Part shown: positions 15,978-23,472 of the stretch, piece after piece
How positions within the stretch are numbered: position 1 is the stretch's first letter
Layout of the letters: each line of letters starts with the position of its first letter
Assembly: GCF_900143215.1 (NCBI RefSeq)
Contig: NZ_FRDM01000002.1
Coordinates: 248,001-312,000, forward strand
Source: Geodermatophilus obscurus
GTDB taxonomy: Bacteria > Actinomycetota > Actinomycetes > Mycobacteriales > Geodermatophilaceae
DNA length: 64,000 nucleotides
Direction: 5' to 3'
The notes under the pieces: generated by a model
Seen by the model: only the letters and a program-made list of their open reading frames with translations
What the model was told of the DNA's origin: nothing
Databases searched by the model: none
Program-made: the position numbers and the translations under genes

Positions 15978-16718
15978 ATGACGCTGACCGCGACGGCGAC
16001 CGACGAGTTCGTGGCCGCGCTGCGCGAGCAGTCCCGGCGCTACCACGACCGGCACCCCTTCTCCCGCAGGATGAACGACGGCGAGCTGGGCCGCGAGCAG
16101 ATCCGCTGCTGGGTGGCCAACCGGTTCGCCTACCAGGCGGCCATCCCGCGCAAGGACGCCGCGATCCTCGCCAACTGCCCCGACCGCGAGGTGCGCCGCC
16201 GCTGGATCCGGCGCATCCACGACCACGACGGCACCGCCGACGGCGAGGGCGGCGTCGAGGCAGGCGGGATAGAGGCAGGCGGGATAGAGGCAGGCGGGAT
16301 AGAGGCATGGCTGCGGCTCGGCGGGGCGGTGGGGCTCGGCCGGGAGGAGATGGAGGACCAGCGGCACGTCGTCCCCGGCGTGCGGTTCGCCGTCGACGCC
16401 TACGTCACCTTCGCCCGTACCCGGCCGTGGGTGGAGGCGGTGGCCTCCTCGCTGACCGAGCTGTTCGCGCCGGACCTGATGGCCGAGCGCCTCGCCGCCT
16501 TCGAGCGCCACTACACCTGGATCGACCCGCAGGGGCTGGCCTACTTCCGGGCCCGCCTCACGCAGGCGCCCCGCGACTCCGCACACGCCCTGGAGGTGGT
16601 GACGGAGCACTGCCGGACGCCGGAGACCCGGGCGGCTGCCCTGGCGGCCCTGTCCTTCAAGTGCGACGTCCTCTGGAGCATGCTCGATGCGATCGACCAC
16701 GCCTGTGCAGACCGCTAG
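15978..16718 (+). CDS. pqqC: PqqC, pyrroloquinoline-quinone synthase
   Basis: A 246-residue cofactorless oxidase that performs the last ring closure and oxidation to PQQ. The N-terminal FSRRMNDGELGREQIRCWVANRFAYQ and the all-helical HO-like fold are clear. Between residues 91 and 110 the normal GGIEAWLRL is preceded by extra copies, so the motif repeats three to four times (EAGGIEAGGI). The repeat uses ATA for Ile each time, a codon very rare in such genomes. The insertion sits in a loop and the rest is intact. Confidence 0.95.
   Translation: MTLTATATDEFVAALREQSRRYHDRHPFSRRMNDGELGREQIRCWVANRFAYQAAIPRKDAAILANCPDREVRRRWIRRIHDHDGTADGEGGVEAGGIEAGGIEAGGIEAWLRLGGAVGLGREEMEDQRHVVPGVRFAVDAYVTFARTRPWVEAVASSLTELFAPDLMAERLAAFERHYTWIDPQGLAYFRARLTQAPRDSAHALEVVTEHCRTPETRAAALAALSFKCDVLWSMLDAIDHACADR
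16248..16307 (+). repeat. In-frame 15-bp tandem repeat inside pqqC
   Basis: Three identical units GGCGGGATAGAGGCA (16263-16277, 16278-16292, 16293-16307), preceded by a diverged unit ending GTCGAGGCA. Each unit adds GGIEA. Copy number could change by slippage without shifting the frame. Confidence 0.9.
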
Positions 16719-17025
16719 GGGTGCCGACCGCCCCCGGCTGGCCCGTTCCGTCCGGCTGAGGTTCGACCCGGCACGCGGGCGGCACGTGCTGCTGACGCCG
16801 GAGGCGGTCACCGTCCTCAACGGCACCGGCGCGGCCGTCCTGGAGCTCTGCGACGGCCGGCGGACGCTGGACGAGATCGGAACCGTGCTGCGCGGCCGGT
16901 ACGGCTCGGTGGACGACGACGAGGTGCGCGCCTTCGTCGACCGCCTCACCGCCCGGCGGTGGCTCGAGATCGGGGACGCGGAGGCCGGCCGTGGCCAGCG
17001 CCGTGGGCAGGCCGGCCGTGGATAG
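16687..17025 (+). CDS. pqqD: PqqD, PqqA-binding peptide chaperone
   Basis: A 112-residue RiPP recognition element protein that presents PqqA to PqqE. The core (about 15-95) has RLRFDPARGRHVLLTPEAV, LNGTGAAVLELCDGRRTLDEI and the winged-helix end FVDRLTARRWLEI. It overlaps the end of pqqC by 32 nt (ATG 16687; GTG 16705 is an alternative) and the start of pqqE by 35 nt. The last 15 residues (Gly/Arg/Gln) come from a local DNA repeat and look dispensable. Confidence 0.92.
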   Translation: MRSTTPVQTARGADRPRLARSVRLRFDPARGRHVLLTPEAVTVLNGTGAAVLELCDGRRTLDEIGTVLRGRYGSVDDDEVRAFVDRLTARRWLEIGDAEAGRGQRRGQAGRG

Positions 17026-17036
17026 GCCGGCCGTGG
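16982..17036 (+). repeat. Three copies of AGGCCGGCCGTGG at pqqD/pqqE overlap
   Basis: Copies at 16982-16994, 17009-17021 and 17024-17036. They encode the Gly/Arg tail of PqqD in one frame and the RPAVDRPAVERP leader of PqqE in another, suggesting local duplication created the overlap. Confidence 0.8.
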
Positions 17037-18130
17037 AGCGGCCGTTCGGCCTGCTGGCCGAGCTGACCTACCGCTGCCCGCTGCACTGCTCCTACTGCTC
17101 CAACCCGCTCGAGCTCGCCGCCCACACCGACGAGCTGACCACGGCGGAGTGGCAGCGGGTGCTGGTCGAGGCCCGGGACCTCGGCGTGCTGCAGCTGCAC
17201 CTCTCCGGCGGTGAGCCGCTCCTGCGCCGCGACCTCGCCGAGATCGTCCGGTGCGCCGGTGAGCTGGGTCTGTACACGAATCTGATCACCAGCGCCCTCG
17301 GGCTGACGCCCCGCCGCGCGGAGGAGCTGCTGGCCGCAGGCCTCGACCACGTGCAGATCAGCCTCCAGGCCGACGAGGCCGCGCTGTCCGACCGGCTCGC
17401 CGGGGTGCGGTCGTTCGAGCGCAAGCTGGTCGCCGCCCGGCTGGTGAAGGAGCTGGGCTGGCCGCTCACGCTGAACGTCGTCCTGCACCGGCACAACGTC
17501 GACCGGGTCGCCGGCGTCCTCGACCTGGCCGAGCAGCTGGGGGCCGACCGGATCGAGCTGGCCCACACGCAGTACTACGGGTGGGCCCTGCGCAACCGCG
17601 ACGGGCTGCTGCCGAGCCGGGCGCAGCTGGAGCGCGCCGAGGGCGTGGTGCGGGCGGCGCGCGAGCGCCTGCAGGGCCGCATGGAGGTCATCTACGTGCT
17701 GCCCGACTACCACAGCCGCTACCCCAAACCCTGCATGGGCGGCTGGGGCCGGCGTCAGCTCACCGTGGTGCCCGACGGCGACGTCCTCCCGTGCCCGACC
17801 GCACACACCCTGCCCCTGCCCCGGGCCAGCGTCCGGGAGCACCCGCTGGCGTGGATCTGGGAGCGGTCACCGCTCTTCCAGCGCTTCCGAGGAACGGACT
17901 GGATGCCCGATCCCTGTCGCAGCTGCGACCGCCGCGAGCTCGACTTCGGCGGCTGCCGCTGCCAGGCCTTCCAGCTCACCGGCGACGCAGCACGCACCGA
18001 CCCGGTCTGCCACCTCTCGCCCGACCACGGTCTCGTGGCCGAGGCGGTGGCCGCCGCAGACGAGGAGGCGCGTTCGGGTGCGGCGGTGCTGACCCCCCGG
18101 CCGCACCTCGCTGCCCGGCGCAGCCGGTGA
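16991..18130 (+). CDS. pqqE: PqqE, radical SAM PqqA cross-linking enzyme
   Basis: A 379-residue radical SAM enzyme joining the Glu and Tyr side chains of PqqA. It has the CxxxCxxC cluster motif (C29, C33, C36 in CPLHCSYC), LSGGEPLLRRDL, the HTQYYGWA segment typical of PqqE, and a C-terminal SPASM cysteine set (CMGGWG, CPTAHTLPL, CRSCDRRELDFGGCRCQA). The chosen start is GTG 16991 inside pqqD; a GTG at 17020 would remove most of the repeat-coded leader. Confidence 0.95.
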   Translation: MASAVGRPAVDRPAVERPFGLLAELTYRCPLHCSYCSNPLELAAHTDELTTAEWQRVLVEARDLGVLQLHLSGGEPLLRRDLAEIVRCAGELGLYTNLITSALGLTPRRAEELLAAGLDHVQISLQADEAALSDRLAGVRSFERKLVAARLVKELGWPLTLNVVLHRHNVDRVAGVLDLAEQLGADRIELAHTQYYGWALRNRDGLLPSRAQLERAEGVVRAARERLQGRMEVIYVLPDYHSRYPKPCMGGWGRRQLTVVPDGDVLPCPTAHTLPLPRASVREHPLAWIWERSPLFQRFRGTDWMPDPCRSCDRRELDFGGCRCQAFQLTGDAARTDPVCHLSPDHGLVAEAVAAADEEARSGAAVLTPRPHLAARRSR

Positions 18131-18179
18131 CCGGCCGTCGACGCCCCCGCCCCCCGGGTTGCGAGGAGGGAGTCCGGCC

Positions 18180-19277
18180 ATGACCGAGCTGTTCGTCTTC
18201 ATCTCCGGGGCGACCCTGCTGGTGGTCAGCGCGGAGAAGCTCATCACCCACCTCGTCGGCGCGGCGAGTGGTCTGCGGGTTCCGCTGTTCCTGCTCGCCG
18301 TCGTCTTCACCGGTGTGGAGTTCGACGACATCGCGCTCGGCGTCGGGCTGAACCTCGAGGACCTCAGCGGTGTCGCGCTCGGCGTCGTGTTCGGAACGGC
18401 GCTCTCGTTCACCGGCGTCGTCCTCGCGCTCGCCGCGATCCTCCGGCCGAGCCGGGTCGACATCCCGCGCGACTACCTCCTCGTGTTCGCGGCCGCACCG
18501 CTGGTGATGGTCGCGTTCACCCTCACCGGGCCGCTCACGATGACCGACGGACTGCTGCTCCTCGGTCTGTTCGTCCTCTTCATCGCCTACGTCGCCGCCC
18601 GGGAACTCCGCAGGAGCATCCCGGTCTTCCGCGACGAGGAGGTGTACGAAGCCGCCGTCGCCGAGGCCGGAGACGGCGTGCACCCCCGCCGCGGGGCGGA
18701 CACGCACGCGCTGCGGGACCAGCCGGCCGGTGCAGCGGCCCGGACCGGCGCCGAGCGGGCGCAGCAGATCGTCGACGACGAGCCCCGGATCGAGGCACGC
18801 GACCTGCCCGGCTGGGCCCACCTGGGACTGGCGGTGGTCGCACTCGCCGGCCTCGTCGTCGGCGCGGCGACCGTCAGCACCGGGACCGAGGGGATCCTGG
18901 AGACCCACGGGCTCGAGGGCACGGTGTTCGGCGCCACGATCGTCACCGCCGTCCTCACCATGGAGGACGTCTTCCTGACGGTGGAGCCCTTCCGGAGGGG
19001 CGTGCCGGAGATCGGGGTCGGCAACGTCATCGGCAGCGTCGTCTTCTCGGTCACCGGGAAGCTGGGCATCACCCTGCTGGCCGGCGGCATCGTCGTCGGC
19101 TCGGACGTGTTCACCTGGCACCTGCCCTCGCTCGTCGTCCTCACCGCTCTGGCTGCGTACCTGCTCTCCACCGGCCGGCTGACGCGGTGGCACGGCGGCA
19201 TCCTCCTGGCGCTCTACGTCGTGTACTGGGTGGTCAGCCTGGTCGCGTTCGGCGAGGTCCCGGTCGAGATGGACTGA
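18180..19277 (+). CDS. Ca2+/Na+ antiporter-like membrane protein
   Basis: A 365-residue membrane protein of the NCX/CaCA type with two five-helix halves joined by a hydrophilic loop (about 155-205). The alpha-repeats are divergent: FTGVEFDDIALGV in half one, TMEDVFLTVEPFRR...GNVIGSVVFSVTGKLG in half two. They keep acidic residues where GTSLPE would stand. It lies 49 nt after pqqE on the same strand with a GGAGG site. A role in supplying or balancing the metal for the PQQ enzyme is possible but unproved. Confidence 0.75.
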   Translation: MTELFVFISGATLLVVSAEKLITHLVGAASGLRVPLFLLAVVFTGVEFDDIALGVGLNLEDLSGVALGVVFGTALSFTGVVLALAAILRPSRVDIPRDYLLVFAAAPLVMVAFTLTGPLTMTDGLLLLGLFVLFIAYVAARELRRSIPVFRDEEVYEAAVAEAGDGVHPRRGADTHALRDQPAGAAARTGAERAQQIVDDEPRIEARDLPGWAHLGLAVVALAGLVVGAATVSTGTEGILETHGLEGTVFGATIVTAVLTMEDVFLTVEPFRRGVPEIGVGNVIGSVVFSVTGKLGITLLAGGIVVGSDVFTWHLPSLVVLTALAAYLLSTGRLTRWHGGILLALYVVYWVVSLVAFGEVPVEMD

Positions 19278-19294
19278 GGGAGGGCCCCTCGCCA

Positions 19295-19323
19295 CGTGCA
19301 GGCTCGCGGCGGGACCCTGCACG
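19295..19323 (+). terminator. Hairpin after antiporter gene
   Basis: CGTGCAGG / CCTGCACG arms of 8 bp with a 13-nt loop, 17 nt after the stop. It marks a likely end of the PQQ transcript. Confidence 0.5.
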
Positions 19324-19350
19324 GGGGCCGGCGGGACCCTCCACGGGGCC
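19308..19350. repeat. Two 21/22-bp direct repeats
   Basis: GGCGGGACCCTGCACGGGG (19308 on) and GGCGGGACCCTCCACGGGG (19330 on) lie head to tail before the DUF1232 gene. Function unknown. Confidence 0.6.
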
Positions 19351-19391
19351 ACCGTCCCGCCGGTGGACGGGACGAGGGAGGTGGCGGCGGG

Positions 19392-19799
19392 ATGCCGGGC
19401 TGGGCGTGGTCGCTGGCCGGGGTGCTGGGCGGCCTGCTGCTGTGCTGGCTGGTGCTCATGGCGGTGCTGTGGAGGACCTGCCCGGACGAGCTGGGACTCC
19501 GGGAGCTGCTGCGGCTGCTGCCCGACGTGGTCAGGCTGGTGCACCGGCTGGCCGGCGACGGCGCGCTGCCGCGCGGCGTCCGGGTGCGGCTGTGGCTGCT
19601 GCTGGCCTACCTGGCGCTGCCGATCGACCTGGTGCCCGACTTCGTGCCGGTGCTCGGCCACGCCGACGACGCGATCGTGGTCGCCCTGGTGCTGCGCTCG
19701 GTGGTCCGCCGCGCCGGCGCGGCCGCGATCGCCCGGCACTGGCCCGGCACGCCCGACGGCCTGGCCGCGCTGCGCCGGGCGAGCCGGCTGCCGGTGTAG
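19392..19799 (+). CDS. DUF1232 family membrane protein
   Basis: A 135-residue protein with an N-terminal transmembrane segment (about 4-24) and the DUF1232 core RLWLLLAYLALPIDLVPDFVPVLGHADDA (given here only as the region of about residues 65-95). The family is of unknown function and usually short and membrane-bound. ATG 19392 has GGAGG about 9 nt upstream. No partner is evident nearby. Confidence 0.8.
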   Translation: MPGWAWSLAGVLGGLLLCWLVLMAVLWRTCPDELGLRELLRLLPDVVRLVHRLAGDGALPRGVRVRLWLLLAYLALPIDLVPDFVPVLGHADDAIVVALVLRSVVRRAGAAAIARHWPGTPDGLAALRRASRLPV

Positions 19800-19859
19800 G
19801 CGTCTGCTCGCCCGGAGTGCTGCGCTCGCCGTGGAGCCGGCCCGGTGGGTCCGGCGACG

Positions 19860-20273
19860 TCAGAAGCCGGCGGTGGCCGCCTCGCAGACCGTGGTGTCCT
19901 GCTCGCCGGTGCCACCGCTCACCCCGACCGCCCCGACGATGACCCCGTCCGCGCGCACCGGGGCGCCACCGGCGAAGACCATGACCTTGCCGTTGTTGGA
20001 CGCCTGGATCCCGTAGAACGGGCCGCCCGGCGTGGCCAGCTCGGCCAGCTCGGCGGTGTCGATGTCGAAGGCCCGGGCGGTGAAGGCCTTGTTGATGGCG
20101 ATGTCGACGCTGCCCCGCCAGGCGCCGTCCATCCGCACGTGCAGCACGAGGTCGCCCCCGGCATCGACGACGGCGATGTTCATCGGCTGCCCGATCTCTG
20201 CGGCGCGTGCCTCCCCGGCCGCGACGATGCGGCGGGCGTCGTCCAGGGACAGGCTGGTCAGCTGCTGGGTCAC
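19860..20273 (-). CDS. HbpS/GlcG family (DUF336) heme-binding-like protein
   Basis: A 137-residue protein of the GlcG/HbpS family: MNIAVVDAGGDLVLHVRMDGA, SIDIAINKAFTARAF-like helix and the glycine-rich VGAVGVSGGTGEQD end. Members bind heme or assist glycolate/alcohol metabolism; in several bacteria they stand beside PQQ alcohol dehydrogenases. GTG start at 20273. It is divergent from the APC permease. No signal peptide is seen. Confidence 0.85.
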   Translation of the reverse strand: MTQQLTSLSLDDARRIVAAGEARAAEIGQPMNIAVVDAGGDLVLHVRMDGAWRGSVDIAINKAFTARAFDIDTAELAELATPGGPFYGIQASNNGKVMVFAGGAPVRADGVIVGAVGVSGGTGEQDTTVCEAATAGF

Positions 20274-20585
20274 AGGAATCCCTCCCGGTCGAGCGCCGGC
20301 CAGGGTGCCGGCGCTCTCGGCGACTGTTCCGGCCCCGGCCGGAACGCCCTCGGATTACCCGCGCCGCTGCGGTGGCCAACTCGGTTCCGGTGCCGGATCG
20401 GCGCGCAGGAGCAGCACGCCGGAGCGGCGAGGGCCGGGGGGGCCGGCACGACCGTCGAGCGCACGGGGAGGTGACAGGGCCTCGACCTGCGGCTCGCCGT
20501 GCTGTGATCCTGGTCGCTCGACACGATGGACGTGCCCGACCGGGCGGCTCCTCCGGCCACCGGTCCCAGCCGGAGGAGCAGATCG
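20274..20585. promoter_or_regulatory. Divergent intergenic region with two strong palindromes
   Basis: Between the HbpS-like gene and the permease. GAGCGCCGGC-CAGGGT-GCCGGCGCTC (20291-20316, 10-bp arms) and GTTCCGGCC-CC-GGCCGGAAC (20326-20345, 9-bp arms) stand 9 bp apart, 18-72 bp before the HbpS-like start. They look like operators for a dimeric regulator or a leader hairpin. The remaining 240 bp show no gene. Confidence 0.5.
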
Positions 20586-21992
20586 ATGAGTGACGATCCG
20601 AACGGCGGCCTCGTCCGCACCCTGGGCCGGTGGGACGTCCTGGCCGTCGCCTTCGGGGCGATGATCGGCTTCGGCTGGATCGTGCTCACCGGGGGCTTCC
20701 TGGAGAGCGCCGGCACGCTGGGCGCCGCGCTCGCCTTCGTCATCGGCGGTGTCGTGGTCGCCTTCGTGGGGCTCACCTACGCCGAGTTGGTGTCGGCGAT
20801 GCCCCACGTGGGTGGCGAGCACAACTACGTCCTCCGGGCGATGGGCAGCCGGCCGGCGTTCATCACGTCGTGGGCGCTGGTGCTCGGCTACATCTCGGTG
20901 GTGGCGTTCGAGGCGGTCGCCCTGCCGCAGACCATGCTCTACCTGTTCCCGGACATGCTCGCCGGCCGCCTGTGGACCGTGGCGGGGTACGACGTCTACG
21001 CCACCTGGGCGGCGGTCGGTGTGGTGTCGGCGGTGGTGATGACCGGGCTCAACTACGTGGGGGTCCGTCCGGCCGCGGTGTTCCAGGCCGTCGCGGTGCT
21101 GTTCCTGCTCGCGGTCGGGGCGGCCCTGCTCGTCGGCAGCTTCGTCGGCGGCTCGACGGAGAACATGCAGCCGTTGTTCACCGGAGGTGCCGTCGGCCTC
21201 ATCTCGGTGCTGGTCGCGACGCCGTTCCTGTTCGTCGGCTTCGACGTGATCCCGCAGTCCGCGGAGGAGATCAAGCTGCCCTACCGCAAGATCGGTCAGC
21301 TGCTGCTCGTCTCGGTGGCCATGGCGGTGACCTGGTACGTGCTGATCATGCTCACCGTCGGGTCCTCGCTGCCGGTCGCAGACCTCGCCGCCTCCGAGCT
21401 GGCGGCCGCCGACGGCATGGCGGCGTTGTGGGGCAGCGACGCGATGGCCACGGTCCTGGTGCTCGGCGGCATCGCCGGGATCCTCACGTCCTGGAACGGC
21501 TTCCTGATCGGCGCCAGCCGGCTCGTCTACGCGATGGCGCAGTCGGGGATGCTGCCTGCCTGGTTCGGCCGCCTGCACCCGCGGTACCGCACCCCGGGCA
21601 ACGCCCTGGTCTTCATCGGTGCGCTCTCGGTCGTCGCCCCGCTGTTCGGCCGCCAGACCCTGGTGTGGATGGTGGACGCCGGTGGGTTGAGCATCATCGT
21701 CGCCTACCTCATGGTGGCGGTGAGCTTCGTCGTGCTCCGGCGCCGCGAACCGGACATGGCGCGGCCCTTCCAGGCCCCCGGTGGGCAGGCCACCGGCGTG
21801 GTCGCGGCCGCACTCGCACTGGGGCTCGGCGTGCTGTTCCTGCCCGGCATGCCGGCCGCGCTCATCTGGCCGTACGAGTGGGTGCTCCTGGCTCTCTGGT
21901 GGGCACTGGGACTGGTGTTCGTGCTGCGGCTGCCGTCGGTGGGGCCCGGGCCGGACGCCGAGCAGCGGGTCCTGGCCGCACGATCGCGCTGA
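20586..21992 (+). CDS. APC family amino acid/amine permease
   Basis: A 468-residue permease with about 12 transmembrane helices. Helix 1 has the unwound AFGAMIGFGWIVLTG segment of the amino acid-polyamine-cation superfamily, and TM6 carries FLFVGFDVIPQSAEEIK, often seen in amine or ethanolamine carriers. ATG 20586 follows GGAGGAG. The substrate cannot be named. It is convergent with the flavin reductase gene. Confidence 0.88.
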   Translation: MSDDPNGGLVRTLGRWDVLAVAFGAMIGFGWIVLTGGFLESAGTLGAALAFVIGGVVVAFVGLTYAELVSAMPHVGGEHNYVLRAMGSRPAFITSWALVLGYISVVAFEAVALPQTMLYLFPDMLAGRLWTVAGYDVYATWAAVGVVSAVVMTGLNYVGVRPAAVFQAVAVLFLLAVGAALLVGSFVGGSTENMQPLFTGGAVGLISVLVATPFLFVGFDVIPQSAEEIKLPYRKIGQLLLVSVAMAVTWYVLIMLTVGSSLPVADLAASELAAADGMAALWGSDAMATVLVLGGIAGILTSWNGFLIGASRLVYAMAQSGMLPAWFGRLHPRYRTPGNALVFIGALSVVAPLFGRQTLVWMVDAGGLSIIVAYLMVAVSFVVLRRREPDMARPFQAPGGQATGVVAAALALGLGVLFLPGMPAALIWPYEWVLLALWWALGLVFVLRLPSVGPGPDAEQRVLAARSR

Positions 21993-22070
21993 CGGGGCGG
22001 TCGCCGTTCCCGCGGACCTGCAGGACCGGGCCGGTGGCCAGCGCCACGTGGGGCGACGCCGCCGGAACGG

Positions 22071-22832
22071 CTACGACGGATCGCTGGACCCGCCGAAGCG
22101 TTCGAGCCTGATCCACGACGGGTCGTGACCGAGGTCGACGAGTGTCGTGGCGGTGCTCTCGACGAAGGAGGTGGGGCCGCACACGAAGACCCGCGGCCGC
22201 GTCGTGGGCGCGAAGGTCTGCGCCTCCAGCATGCGGCGGTCGATCCTGCCGGTCAGACCCCGCCAGTCGGAGGGCGCCTCCCGGGTGAGCGTGATCGTCG
22301 TCTGCGGCCCCAGGACGTCGCGGGCGAGGACGTCGTCGGACGTGCGTGCCGAGTACAGCAGGCGTACCGGCGTGGAACCGCCCGTGCGCCGGTGGTGGTC
22401 GAGCATGGCGAGGAACGGGGCGACGCCGGCGCCACCCGCGACGAGCTGCACCGGGCGGTGACCCTCGGCCTGCCCTGCGTCCCGGTCCACGGCGGACGAC
22501 CAGACGAAGTACCCGCCGATGGGGCCGCGCAGCTCCAGCAGGTCGTCGGAGCGCAGTTCGTCGGTGAGGTACGGCGAGACCTCGCCACCCACCAACCGCT
22601 CGACCAGCAGGTGCAGCCGGGGGTCCTCGGGGGCGGAGGCCAGCGAGTAGCTGCGCTGGGCCGTGTAGCCGTCCTCGGCGGTCAGCCGGACGTCGACGTG
22701 CTGGCCGGGCAGGTGACCCGACCAACCGGGGACGTCGAGGAGGAGCCGGTGGACGCCAGCGGTCTCGGGTCGGTTCTCGAGGACCGTGGCGCGCAGCCAG
22801 GTCAGTCGCCGCTGTACCGCTGCTCGGGCCAT
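22071..22832 (-). CDS. FAD/NAD(P)-binding ferredoxin reductase-like protein
   Basis: A 253-residue flavin reductase. RSYSLAS binds FAD, LVAGGAGVAPF is the NAD(P) loop and FVCGPTSFVES closes the nucleotide site. There is no iron-sulfur domain. It overlaps the upstream molybdoenzyme gene by 31 nt, so the pair is probably co-translated and the reductase passes electrons to or from it. Confidence 0.88.
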   Translation of the reverse strand: MARAAVQRRLTWLRATVLENRPETAGVHRLLLDVPGWSGHLPGQHVDVRLTAEDGYTAQRSYSLASAPEDPRLHLLVERLVGGEVSPYLTDELRSDDLLELRGPIGGYFVWSSAVDRDAGQAEGHRPVQLVAGGAGVAPFLAMLDHHRRTGGSTPVRLLYSARTSDDVLARDVLGPQTTITLTREAPSDWRGLTGRIDRRMLEAQTFAPTTRPRVFVCGPTSFVESTATTLVDLGHDPSWIRLERFGGSSDPS

Positions 22833-23404
22833 GGGTCCCCGCGATCGTGGTAGCCGAACGTCTCCCAGAACCCCGGCTCGTTGAACCGGGTCAACGCGAA
22901 CCCGCGGAGCCACTTGGCGCTCTTCCAGAAGTAGAGGTGGGGGACCAGCAGCCGGACCGGCCCCCCGTGTTCGGGTGCGAGCGGCTGCCCGTCGTAGGTG
23001 TCGACCACCCAGGCCCGGCCGTCGGTCAGGTCGGACAACCGGTGGTTGGTGGTGTACCCGCCGTCGCAGAAGGCGAGGACGTAGGCGGACTCGGTCCGGA
23101 CGTCGGCCAGCAGGGTGTCGACCGCGACGCCCTCCCAGCGGGTGTCGAACTTCGACCACTTCGTGACGCAGTGGATGTCGACCGAGACCGCCTCGCGCGG
23201 CAGTTCCCGGAACTCGTCCCAGGTCCAGCGCCGCAGGCCGTCCACCTCGCCCTGGAGCGTCAGGTCCCACTCGGCCACGGGCGTGTGCGGCGTCGGACCG
23301 GCGGACAGCACGGGGAAGCGCTCGCCGGCGTCGTACTGGCCCGGGGGCAGCCGCTCGTCCCCGCGCTGCTCCCGGCGACCGAACCCTCGAGAGACCAGTG
23401 ACAT
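22802..23404 (-). CDS. Sulfite oxidase-like molybdopterin oxidoreductase
   Basis: A 200-residue Moco-domain protein of the sulfite oxidase / YedY fold: SVDIHCVTKWSKFDTRWEG supplies the molybdenum-binding Cys, and VPHLYFWKSAKWLRGF is typical. It lacks the C-terminal dimer domain and has no Tat signal, so it is a short cytosolic type. ATG 23404 has GGAGGAG upstream. It pairs with the following flavin reductase. The substrate is unknown. Confidence 0.88.
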   Translation of the reverse strand: MSLVSRGFGRREQRGDERLPPGQYDAGERFPVLSAGPTPHTPVAEWDLTLQGEVDGLRRWTWDEFRELPREAVSVDIHCVTKWSKFDTRWEGVAVDTLLADVRTESAYVLAFCDGGYTTNHRLSDLTDGRAWVVDTYDGQPLAPEHGGPVRLLVPHLYFWKSAKWLRGFALTRFNEPGFWETFGYHDRGDPWPEQRYSGD

Positions 23405-23472
23405 GACGGCTCCTCCCTGGACGTCACCCCAGCGGTGCCGACTCTCTCCGCTCCGGCGAGCCGGGGCATCAG

